A stretch of 8,085 bases of DNA from Kiloniellales bacterium (GTDB lineage Bacteria > Pseudomonadota > Alphaproteobacteria > Kiloniellales > JAKSDN01), in NCBI GenBank assembly GCA_022360075.1, contig JAKSDN010000423.1, positions 1 to 8,085 on the forward strand, read 5' to 3'. Every line of letters starts with the position of its first letter. The first letter of the stretch is position 1. The translations under genes were made by a program, and so were the position numbers. Below are positions 1-5,883 of the stretch, in pieces. The notes below the pieces were generated by a model. It did not search any database. It had not been told where the DNA came from and saw only the letters and a list, made by a program, of their open reading frames with translations.

Positions 1-1253
1 AGGCCCGGCCCGCGGTCGGCGACGACGACGACGACGGAGTCGGCCAGCGCATCCGCCTCGAAGGCCACCTCGCTGCCCCGCGGTGACGCCGCGCAGGCGT
101 TGAGCAGCAGGTTCAACACCGCCTGGCGAATCGGGCCGGCGGGCAGATCGAGCGGCTCGCGCAGCGCGTTGCGCCAGAGGAGTGTCAGGCCGCGGCGCGC
201 GATTTCCTGGCGCACGAGGAAGCGCAAGTCGTCCAGATCCGAGGGGTGCAGTACCCGCTCGGAGTCCCGGCTCTTGTAGGTGACCAGCGTGGCGCGCACC
301 ACGTCGCGGATGCCGACCAGACCGCGCTTCAGGATGGCCAGCGACGAGCGTCTCACCGTGGGATCGCTGTCGTGACGCTCGATCGTGTCGATGGCGTTGA
401 ACATGCCGCCGAGCGGGTTGTTGATCTCGTGCGCCATGCCGGAGGCGAGGCGCCCGAGGCTCGCCAGTTTCTCTTCCTCGGCGAGGCGCGACGCCAGCGC
501 TTCTTTCTGATTGAGGGCCCTGACCATGGCGTTGTAGCGCCGGAACAAGCGGCCGAACTCGCTGTGCCGCGCGCCGACCTTGGCCTCGGGGATCGCTTCG
601 ATCTGACCGCCCCGGCCACGGTCCAGGTGATGGGCCAGCGTGCCGATGGGCCGGATCATTCGCCGCACCGCCAGGTAGCCGAAACCCGCGAAGGAGAGCG
701 TCAGAACGGCGTTGGTCAGGACGAGCGTCACCAGGACCTCGCGGCGCTCGGCCAGCATGTCGCGGATGTCGATCTCCGCGTAGATCCAGCCGAGCGGCCG
801 CTCCTGGTAGGAGAGCGCGCGGCGTATGAAGGCCCGGTCTTCGGACTCCTTCAGCACCAGGCTCGCGCCGCCGGGAAAGCCGCTTTCAAGCGACGCGGGC
901 ACCTGTTGCTGAGTCGGAAAGAGACGCGGGTCCGTGGCCGCGAGGATCGCACCGTCCGCCGTGGCGACGATCGTGTTGACGGCGCTCACGCCGACATAGC
1001 CGTGGCGCGTGCGGTCGAGCTGGTCGAAGACCTCCCAGATGTCGTCGCGCAGAACGTGGGGCAGGATCGAGGCGGAGAGGCCGTCGAGATAGGCCCCGGT
1101 CAACTCCTCCAGGTGCCGCTGTTGCGTCTCCGATAGGCGCTGCAGCACCTGGTTGGACAGGACGATGCTGACCGCAACCATCAGGGCCGCGACCATGAGA
1201 GGCGCCTTGATCGTGATCGGCCAGGCGCCGGCCCGTTCGAGCAGCCGGCTCAT
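1..1253 (-). CDS. Membrane sensor histidine kinase (3' end cut by window edge)
   Basis: This is a two-component sensor kinase, which would phosphorylate itself on His and pass the phosphate to a response regulator. I translated it by hand; 417 codons are visible without a stop. In order: short cytoplasmic N-terminus, TM1 at about residues 13-34, periplasmic domain at about 36-172 that looks Cache-like (ILAATDPR, then GWIYAEIDIRD), TM2 at about 173-195, HAMP at about 196-250, HisKA with phospho-acceptor H275 in AHEINNPLGG, and a GHKL ATPase domain with N-box Q377/N381/N385 and G1 box D413-R-G-P-G417. The window ends there, so the G2 box and roughly the last 50 residues are missing. The start ATG (1253-1251) overlaps the stop of the upstream binding-protein gene as ATGA, so the two are probably translationally coupled. 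The ligand is unknown; the neighbour suggests that a periplasmic binding protein presents it. The kinase assignment is firm. Confidence 0.93.
   Translation of the reverse strand, partial: MSRLLERAGAWPITIKAPLMVAALMVAVSIVLSNQVLQRLSETQQRHLEELTGAYLDGLSASILPHVLRDDIWEVFDQLDRTRHGYVGVSAVNTIVATADGAILAATDPRLFPTQQQVPASLESGFPGGASLVLKESEDRAFIRRALSYQERPLGWIYAEIDIRDMLAERREVLVTLVLTNAVLTLSFAGFGYLAVRRMIRPIGTLAHHLDRGRGGQIEAIPEAKVGARHSEFGRLFRRYNAMVRALNQKEALASRLAEEEKLASLGRLASGMAHEINNPLGGMFNAIDTIERHDSDPTVRRSSLAILKRGLVGIRDVVRATLVTYKSRDSERVLHPSDLDDLRFLVRQEIARRGLTLLWRNALREPLDLPAGPIRQAVLNLLLNACAASPRGSEVAFEADALADSVVVVVADRGPG
21..35. repeat. Five GAC triplets inside the kinase gene
   Basis: Five perfect GAC units on the plus strand read as five GTC (Val) codons in the kinase, residues 407-411, in the hydrophobic strand just before the G1 box D413-R-G-P-G. 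A run of valines suits a buried beta strand, so this is probably a codon-level curiosity. Slippage here would add or remove whole valines without breaking the frame. Confidence 0.6.
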
Positions 1254-2164
1254 CCGAGCTTCCGCGCCAGCGCGTAGTTCTGGGCGATACCGTCGAAGAG
1301 GCCAGGCTCGCCCGCCGTAAAGCCGTCCAAGCGGAGCAGGCTCAGCACGTCGCGCCCGGCGGGGTCTTCGCCCATGCTCGTCAAGGCCTGCCCGATGGCC
1401 GCCGCGAGCGGGGTCTTGCCGAGCGTCCGGGAACAAGCGACCGGCGGGAAGCCGAGCCACTCGGACTTGCGCATGACACGGGTCCGCGTCGTCAGGGCCG
1501 GCTCGATCTCGGACATGACCTCCCAGACATAGCCGTCCACGCTGCCGCTCTCGGCCAGGCCGGAGGCTACGGCGCGCACGACGTTGCGGTGCGAGTAGGT
1601 GAAGAAGGTCTTGCGGAAGAAGCCGTTGGAGGCCTCGCCGCGCGCGGCCAGCGCCGCCTGCGTGACCAGATAGCCGGAGTTGCTGTCCGGGTCGGAGTAG
1701 GCGTGGATGTCGTCGCGCAGATCGAGGATGTCATCGGCGCCGCGGTCTCGGTCGACGATGAGATAGGACTGATAGAGCGGCTGACCCCGCCAGACCGGCA
1801 CGGCCAGGAGGGACAGGCGCTCGCGGTACTGGATGTAGGGATAGCCGCAGATCCAGGCCGCATCGAGCTGGCCGGAGAGCAGCAGCGCGGTGATTTCCTG
1901 ATAGGTCCGCCGCATGACCAGCGTGACGGGGCGCTGCAGCGCCGTCGACAGATAGGTGCGGAGCTGGGTCAGCAACTCGAGATCGGAGCTGAGAAAGACC
2001 GGCGTCAGCCCGAAGCGAACTTCAGCGTCGTCGGCCTGGAGTCGTCTCGGAAGGAGGGCGAAAGCCCCCGCGCCTGCGATGCCCGCGAGAATCTGCCGAC
2101 GGTGAAATCCACGCGCGCCTGCCGCGAGCGGCGGCGCCCGGCCGGGCAAGCCCTGCCTCGGCAT
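1250..2164 (-). CDS. PhnD-type periplasmic substrate-binding protein
   Basis: This 304-residue exported protein resembles the phosphate/phosphite/phosphonate (PhnD, PF12974-type) binding proteins. The N-terminus has a twin-arginine-like stretch, H21-R-R-Q-I-L26, then a hydrophobic segment (27-38) and a likely cleavage near 44. The mature part begins with the family-typical FGLTP (51-55), continues with a helix ending in LLSGQLDAAWICGYPYI (about 95-111) and has DPDSNSGY (158-165), the usual Ser-rich ligand loop. The length fits the family. The start ATG has a good ribosome site (GGGGAG, six bases away). No permease or ATPase gene adjoins it; the next gene, overlapping by four bases, is a histidine kinase. 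I therefore infer a sensing role rather than transport. Family knowledge: TtrS kinases carry a related domain fused at their N-terminus, and TorT is a separate binding protein serving TorS. The ligand cannot be read from the sequence, and 'phosphonate' should not be assumed. Confidence 0.85.
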   Translation of the reverse strand: MPRQGLPGRAPPLAAGARGFHRRQILAGIAGAGAFALLPRRLQADDAEVRFGLTPVFLSSDLELLTQLRTYLSTALQRPVTLVMRRTYQEITALLLSGQLDAAWICGYPYIQYRERLSLLAVPVWRGQPLYQSYLIVDRDRGADDILDLRDDIHAYSDPDSNSGYLVTQAALAARGEASNGFFRKTFFTYSHRNVVRAVASGLAESGSVDGYVWEVMSEIEPALTTRTRVMRKSEWLGFPPVACSRTLGKTPLAAAIGQALTSMGEDPAGRDVLSLLRLDGFTAGEPGLFDGIAQNYALARKLG

Positions 2165-2399
2165 TGCGTTCTCCCCTGTTCGGCCCTGTTGAGACCGGGC
2201 CTTTCCGTTTCGAGGCGAGTCTACACCTTTGGCGGTACGGCCGACCAGCGGGCATCGGCGATCCTATTGAAGCGCCGAAACTGGCCTTTTTCGTCTGGTC
2301 CTAGCCGGCGAGCCGCTCCGCGCCCTATGCTGTGCCGGCGATCGATCGGAAGCGCGCGGCCGGCCCGCTTCGCATTCATCGCAACAGCTGGGCGGAGCG
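2165..2399. promoter_or_regulatory. Divergent intergenic region
   Basis: These 235 bases lie between divergently transcribed genes and must carry promoters for both the binding protein/kinase operon (minus) and the unknown-function gene (plus). I found no convincing -35/-10 pair in either direction; TATGCT at 2326-2331 is a possible plus-strand -10 but lacks a matching -35. A short inverted repeat, GGCCC/GGGCC with ten bases between, lies at about 2183-2202 in the presumed leader of the minus operon. No small gene is evident. Confidence 0.45.
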
Positions 2400-3389
2400 A
2401 TGGTGAACGACCCCGATATCCAGAGCATCCTCGAAGAGCATCTGCACGATCCGAGCAGCAGCTTCAGCATCGGGTCATTCGGCGCGATCGCCGAGTTCCA
2501 CCGCGATCTCGGCGAGCCCCTCGTCTTGGACGATCCCGCGCGGCTCACGATCGCCACGGCCCGCGGGGCGCTCCGGATCGAGTTGACCGAGGGTGTCCGG
2601 CCGCTCGCTTATGAGACGCTAAGCGGGCGGGCGGAGCGCTGGCAGCATGGCGTCGTGTTTTGCCTCCCCGAAGCCGAGTCCGCGTCACACGCCCGTGCGA
2701 CGCTGACCGAGCTGGGTCCCGACATCGGCGCCGTTCGCCCGGATGACCGGGACGCGACTCTGTTCGATATGGGCCTTGCCGCGTGCAACGTGGACTTCTG
2801 TATCCGGACCGGGGACCCGGCGCTGCTTGCCCTGTTGCGAAAGGCCGTCGGCCGGCCCCTGCTCGAGCCGGGCAATCCGGCGATCGGCGCGATCCTCGAG
2901 GCGAGCCCGCATCGCGTCGCGATCTCGCGGCTCGGCCGGGCCGAGGTTTTTCAAGCCATCGGCAGGGAGGAGACTCCGGAGGGACCGCACACCCACGTCC
3001 TGCCGAAGTTCCTCAAGAGCGGGCGGACCCATTCGGCGAACATTCCCGTGCCGCGCGGCCTCCTGCCCTGCCTCAGCCTCTATCCCGCCAACCCACTGTT
3101 CGACGGCTTGGGCCGGGACCGGCCCTTCGACCTGGACAGCTACGCGCGCTTCCAGACGCTCCTCGACCGTTGGGGCCTGCCGGAATACCGCGAGGAGAAG
3201 GCGCGTGCCCTCGAAGCCGCGCGCCAAGGAATCGACCCGGCGGCCTACGACGCCGCCAAGACCCGCACGGGCCGAACGGCCTTGCGCGTCGCCTTGAGGC
3301 AGGCGCGGCAGCAGGACGGAGGCTGCCCCGTCCCGCCGAGCTGGTCTCGCTACTTCGATGCGCCAAAGCGCGGACAGCGCTCTGCCTGA
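2400..3389 (+). CDS. Conserved protein of unknown function (possibly DUF6925-like)
   Basis: This 329-residue soluble protein has no signal peptide or membrane segment. The N-terminus contains SFSIGSFGAIAEFHRD (21-36), which I associate, from memory and without certainty, with an uncharacterised alphaproteobacterial family (DUF6925). The middle has a run GLAACNVDFCIRTGDPALL (about 124-142), then HTHVLPKFLKSGRTH (about 197-211). The C-terminal third is charged and helical. No catalytic motif is recognisable. Start choice: GGAG at 2394-2397 is only two bases from ATG 2400 but five from the in-frame GTG at 2403, so translation may begin at codon 2. Its stop codon directly abuts the stop of the opposite ParB-like gene, with no base between them. 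The gene itself is supported by its long, protein-like reading frame; the function is unknown. Confidence 0.75.
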   Translation: MVNDPDIQSILEEHLHDPSSSFSIGSFGAIAEFHRDLGEPLVLDDPARLTIATARGALRIELTEGVRPLAYETLSGRAERWQHGVVFCLPEAESASHARATLTELGPDIGAVRPDDRDATLFDMGLAACNVDFCIRTGDPALLALLRKAVGRPLLEPGNPAIGAILEASPHRVAISRLGRAEVFQAIGREETPEGPHTHVLPKFLKSGRTHSANIPVPRGLLPCLSLYPANPLFDGLGRDRPFDLDSYARFQTLLDRWGLPEYREEKARALEAARQGIDPAAYDAAKTRTGRTALRVALRQARQQDGGCPVPPSWSRYFDAPKRGQRSA

Positions 3390-3635
3390 TCAATGCTGGC
3401 GGGCCTGGACCAGCACCGCCGTGATAGTCTCCTCGCCTAGGGCTTTGCAGGCCTCCAGGCGATGCAGGCCCTCGACGAGGACGTAGCGCTTGCCGTCGTG
3501 GCGCAGGTTGATCGGTGCCTGGAGCCCTTCCTCCATGATGCTCTCGGCCAGGCTCTCGACCTTGTCCGAATCCAGGGATGCCCGCCGCTTCACGGGGACG
3601 TAAACCTCGTCGATCTTGACCTCGAAGTCCTTCAT
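3390..3635 (-). CDS. Stand-alone ParB/sulfiredoxin-fold domain protein
   Basis: This 81-residue protein is a single ParB N-terminal-type domain. Visible are the opening beta strand with V11-Y-V-P14, a helix LDSDKVESLAESIMEEG (21-37), L38-Q-A-P-I42, and the signature VLVEGLHRLEACKALG (52-67), where G56-L-H-R59 corresponds to the GERR box of ParB proteins. There is no helix-turn-helix or dimerisation domain, so it cannot be a normal chromosome-partition ParB, and it lacks the Cys expected in the Srx motif GCHR. The fold is used for CTP/ATP binding in several families; the role here is unknown. The ribosome site is poor (GGTG about nine bases upstream of ATG). The gene converges exactly on the plus-strand unknown-function gene and is divergent from the Ldh oxidoreductase. 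Confidence 0.82.
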   Translation of the reverse strand: MKDFEVKIDEVYVPVKRRASLDSDKVESLAESIMEEGLQAPINLRHDGKRYVLVEGLHRLEACKALGEETITAVLVQARQH

Positions 3636-3779
3636 GCGCGCAAAACACCGAAAGCCGGACTACCAATCGTTTCCATAGCATAAGCGATGCGGCCCTGCGC
3701 CAGCTATCGTCAGTTCCGGCGTTGAAAGACCGGCCCACGCGATGGCACAAGAGACCGGATCTCGCAGACGGGAGACTCC
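3636..3779. promoter_or_regulatory. Divergent intergenic region with AGACCGG direct repeats
   Basis: These 144 bases separate the ParB-like gene (minus) from the Ldh oxidoreductase (plus). AGACCGG occurs twice, at 3727-3733 and 3752-3758, 25 bases start to start, just upstream of the oxidoreductase ribosome site. A minus-strand TATGCT (3682-3677) could be a -10 for the ParB-like gene. No strong consensus promoter is visible, so these are candidates only. Confidence 0.3.
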
Positions 3780-4868
3780 ATGTCCGATCACGATGCCTAC
3801 GATATCGTCGCGCGCGTGGCCGTGGAGGCGCTGGAGCGTTTCCACTATGCGGCGGCCCGCGCGGCCGGCGCCGATGAGCCCTCCGCCGAGGCGGTCACGC
3901 GGGCCCTGGTCGGCGCCTCCCTGCTCGGCGTCGATACCCACGGCGTGCGCCTGCTGCCGAATTACGTGACGGTGCTGGCCGACGGCCGGACCAAGGGCGC
4001 GCCCACGCTGCGTTTCGAGCGCAAGGCGCCGAGCGTCGGCCTGCTCGACGCCGACAACGGCCTCGGCCATCGCGCCGGCTATGCCGCCATCGAGCAGGGC
4101 ATCGCGATCGCCGAGGAGACCGGGCTCGCCGCCATCAGCGTGATCAACACGAGCCACTACGGCCCGGCCGGCGCCTACGTCCTGGCGGCGGCGGAGCGCG
4201 GCTACATCGCGCTCTCTTGCTGCAATACCGACAAGATCGTCCTGCCCTTCGACGGCCTCAAGGCCTTCCACGGCACCAATCCCATCGCCGTCGCCGCGCC
4301 GGTGCCGGGCGAGCGGCCCTACCTGATCGACATGGCGACCAGCCCGATCCCTTGGAACCGCGTTTTTCAGTACGGCGCCCTCGGCCGGCCCGTGCCGTCC
4401 GATGTCGTCGTGGACGCCGACGCGGCGCCGACGCACGACGCGACCCAGGCGGTCGCCGCGCTGCCCTTCGGCGGCCCGGTCTACGGCTACAAGGGAGCGG
4501 CCCTGGGCAGTCTGGTCGAGATCTTCTGCGGCGCGCTGGGCGGTCGGAACTTCAGCTTCGAGATTCCCGACGATCTGGGCCCTGACTTCGCCGAGCCGCG
4601 CGGCCTCGGCCAGTTCTATCTGGTCATCAAGCCGGAGGCCTTTCTGTCGGCCGAGTTGTACGGGGCCGGGATCAAGCGCTATCTGGCCGGCCTGCGGAGC
4701 CAGCCGGCCCGCTCCGGCACCACGGTCATGGCGCCCGGCGACCGCGAGTGGGCGACCCGGGAGCGGCGCAGCGCCAAAGGCATTCCGATCGACCGGGCGG
4801 TTTGGGGACAGTTCGCCGAGATCGCCGAACGCTTCGGTCTGGCCAGCCTGGAGGCCTTGCCGGCGTGA
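3780..4868 (+). CDS. Ldh family (malate/L-lactate dehydrogenase type) oxidoreductase
   Basis: This 362-residue cytoplasmic NAD(P)-dependent oxidoreductase belongs to the LDH2/MDH2 family, which also holds ureidoglycolate, sulfolactate and delta1-piperideine-2-carboxylate enzymes, all acting on 2-hydroxy or 2-imino acids. Family signatures in order: G50-V-D-T-H-G-V-R57 followed by LLPNY; a Gly-rich DADNGLGHRAG (90-100); NTSHYGPAGAY (123-133) with the conserved His126; FHGTNPIAVAAP (163-174); ATSPIPWNRVF (186-196); and GYKGAALGSLVEIFCG (236-251). The length is normal for the family and no key residue appears lost. GGGAG lies five bases before the ATG, supporting this start. It seems to be a single-gene transcript. 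The substrate cannot be decided here; no pathway partner adjoins it, although a UxaA-type dehydratase fragment lies 2.7 kb downstream on the other strand. Confidence 0.92.
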   Translation: MSDHDAYDIVARVAVEALERFHYAAARAAGADEPSAEAVTRALVGASLLGVDTHGVRLLPNYVTVLADGRTKGAPTLRFERKAPSVGLLDADNGLGHRAGYAAIEQGIAIAEETGLAAISVINTSHYGPAGAYVLAAAERGYIALSCCNTDKIVLPFDGLKAFHGTNPIAVAAPVPGERPYLIDMATSPIPWNRVFQYGALGRPVPSDVVVDADAAPTHDATQAVAALPFGGPVYGYKGAALGSLVEIFCGALGGRNFSFEIPDDLGPDFAEPRGLGQFYLVIKPEAFLSAELYGAGIKRYLAGLRSQPARSGTTVMAPGDREWATRERRSAKGIPIDRAVWGQFAEIAERFGLASLEALPA

Positions 4869-4905
4869 CACACTGGCTCTCCCTGATTTCGATTAAGGCT
4901 TCCCA

Positions 4906-4918
4906 CACGGCCGCCGTG
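4906..4918 (+). terminator. Weak hairpin after the oxidoreductase gene
   Basis: CACGG and CCGTG pair over a three-base loop 37 bases after the oxidoreductase stop. There is no T-run behind it, so it is at best a weak or factor-assisted terminator. Confidence 0.2.
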
Positions 4919-4961
4919 GTAACACCTAGCCGCGTTAAACTTGACTCCTGGAGAGAAGGTT

Positions 4962-5066
4962 CGTCATTGCGAGCGAAGCGAAGCAATCCAGACGGCCGCC
5001 ACCCGAGCGGAGGCTCTGGATTGCCCAATGACGCCAGGGGCCGGCTGACGCCGGCTCGCAATGACG
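4962..5066. repeat. Interspersed palindromic repeat element (REP/MITE-like)
   Basis: The outer arms CGTCATTGCGAGC (4962-4974) and GCTCGCAATGACG (5054-5066) are perfect 13-base inverted repeats. Nested inside, GCAATCCAGA (4983-4992) and TCTGGATTGC (5015-5024) are perfect 10-base inverted repeats. The order ATTGCGAGCGAAGCGAAGC then AATCCAG is, from general knowledge, a very common dispersed repeat of proteobacterial genomes, often mis-called as an ORF ending in LDCFASLAMT, and that same peptide is readable here on the minus strand. There are no transposase genes. The right arm ends 48 bases before the acetyltransferase start, so the element forms most of that gene's upstream region. Confidence 0.85.
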
Positions 5067-5114
5067 GCTCCGGCGTCGGTTCAATCCAATGCAGCTTGAC
5101 CTAAATCGAGCCCC

Positions 5115-5603
5115 ATGGAGATAAGGCCGGCCGAACCCGCGGAACGGGCCATTGCGGCCGAGCATGCCGCCGTTGCCTTCCGCGAGCTCCGCCACTGGCT
5201 CTCGCTGCAGGCTTACCGCGTCCTGGAGAAAGAAGTTCGCTCGGCCACCCAGCTCGCCGAGGGCGGCGAGCTGCTGCTCGCGGTCGAGGGCCGCGAGGTC
5301 ATCGGCTCGGTCGTCTACTTTCCGCCGGGCAGCGCCGGACACGGCCTCTACCCGCCGGACTGGGCCTTCATCCGCGCCCTGGCCGTAACACCGGGCCGCA
5401 GGCGCCAAGGCCTCGGCCGCGCGCTTCTGGAGGCTTGCCTCGAGCGGGCAGGGCAGGACGGCGCCCGCGCCCTCGGCGTTCAGATCAGCGAAGCCATGGT
5501 CGGCGCCCGCGGTCTCTTCGGCGCCCTCGGCTTTCAGCGGGTGCGCGAGGTCCTGAGCCGCGACGGCCTGCCGAACTCGATCTTCCGGCTTGATTTGGGG
5601 TGA
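5115..5603 (+). CDS. GNAT family N-acetyltransferase
   Basis: This 162-residue protein would transfer an acetyl group from acetyl-CoA to an amine; the acceptor is unknown. It is one GNAT domain: N-terminal IRPAEPAERAIAAE (3-16), strand with LLLAVEGREVIGSVVYF (53-69), then AFIRALAVTPGRRRQGLGRALL (84-105) containing the acetyl-CoA pyrophosphate loop R96-R-Q-G-L-G101, and the C-terminal GARGLFGALGFQRV (130-143), the usual ARxLYxxxGF-like helix-strand. The length is typical. The ribosome site is weak (CGAG, four bases before the ATG), and the nearest upstream in-frame codon is the stop at 5097-5099, so no much longer start exists. It has no partner gene and is flanked on both sides by unrelated palindromic repeat elements. 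Confidence 0.9.
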   Translation: MEIRPAEPAERAIAAEHAAVAFRELRHWLSLQAYRVLEKEVRSATQLAEGGELLLAVEGREVIGSVVYFPPGSAGHGLYPPDWAFIRALAVTPGRRRQGLGRALLEACLERAGQDGARALGVQISEAMVGARGLFGALGFQRVREVLSRDGLPNSIFRLDLG

Positions 5604-5658
5604 GACCGAGGGACGTTGGTTTTGACCCTTGCCGCTCTCCATTTGATAGGCCCCATCC

Positions 5659-5772
5659 CCTCATGCTGAGCTTGTCGAAGTATGAGGATTGCTCGAAGCG
5701 ATGGGCAAAGCCGGAGCGATCCAGAGCTTCGCTCGGTTCGTGTCCGAACCCTTCGACAAGCTCAGGATGAGG
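5659..5772. repeat. Second interspersed inverted-repeat element
   Basis: Two 22-base arms, 5659-5680 and 5751-5772, are inverted complements with one mismatch (position 5665). Each carries the core TGAGCTTGTCGAAG or its complement CTTCGACAAGCTCA. A nested pair, GGATTGCTC (5686-5694) and GAGCGATCC (5714-5722), matches at eight of nine bases. From general knowledge this core is a widely dispersed repeat in alphaproteobacteria. It starts 55 bases after the acetyltransferase stop and could fold in RNA from either strand, so it may also end or stabilise that transcript. Confidence 0.85.
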
Positions 5773-5780
5773 AGGCTGAG

Positions 5781-5790
5781 GTGTGCACAC
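5781..5790. repeat. Perfect palindrome GTGTGCACAC
   Basis: A ten-base perfect palindrome lies nine bases outside the right arm of the second repeat element. It may be the outer end of that element or a protein-binding site; nothing in the sequence decides between these. Confidence 0.35.
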
Positions 5791-5850
5791 ATCTTAGGGA
5801 TGAGGAGAAGGGGGCGAATCCGAAGATCGGGGGGAGGCAACGCAAGGGTC

Positions 5851-5883
5851 GCGATCAGTGCCCCTCTAGCACGGCCTGATCGC
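5851..5883 (-). terminator. Hairpin at the 3' end of the secreted-protein gene
   Basis: GCGATCAG (5851-5858) and CTGATCGC (5876-5883) form a perfect eight-base stem, with a further TGC/GCA pairing inside. On the minus strand it begins exactly at the last base of the TAG stop codon of the secreted-protein gene. No U-run follows (the next bases read GACCCTTGCG), so it is not a classic intrinsic terminator but may stop or protect the transcript. Confidence 0.4.

Noticed and set aside
246..1136. Long open frame on the plus strand, 296 codons
   Set aside because: It lies wholly antisense to the histidine kinase, whose motifs (AHEINN, N-box, DRGPG) are unmistakable; GC-rich codon bias leaves the opposite strand open.
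2183..2202. GGCCC/GGGCC hairpin as a riboswitch or attenuator for the binding protein/kinase operon
   Set aside because: The stem is only five bases with no conserved riboswitch core or leader peptide; it could arise by chance in GC-rich DNA.
1589..2614. 341-codon open frame on the plus strand across the binding-protein gene
   Set aside because: It covers the well-supported minus-strand PhnD-type gene and the divergent promoter region; its composition is that of a shadow frame.
3390..3635. Chromosome or plasmid partition locus
   Set aside because: No ParA gene, parS-like sites or ParB DNA-binding domain; only the N-terminal-type fold is present.
3660..4871. 403-codon open frame on the minus strand
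   Set aside because: It is antisense to the Ldh oxidoreductase, with Arg/Gly/Ala/Asp-rich low-complexity composition and no family pattern.
4935..5642. 235-codon minus-strand frame ending in LDCFASLAMT-like peptide
   Set aside because: The C-terminal part is translated repeat element and the rest is antisense to the acetyltransferase.
4962..5772. Composite transposon or CRISPR array around the acetyltransferase
   Set aside because: The two flanking repeats are different families, there is no transposase, and there are no regularly spaced direct repeats.
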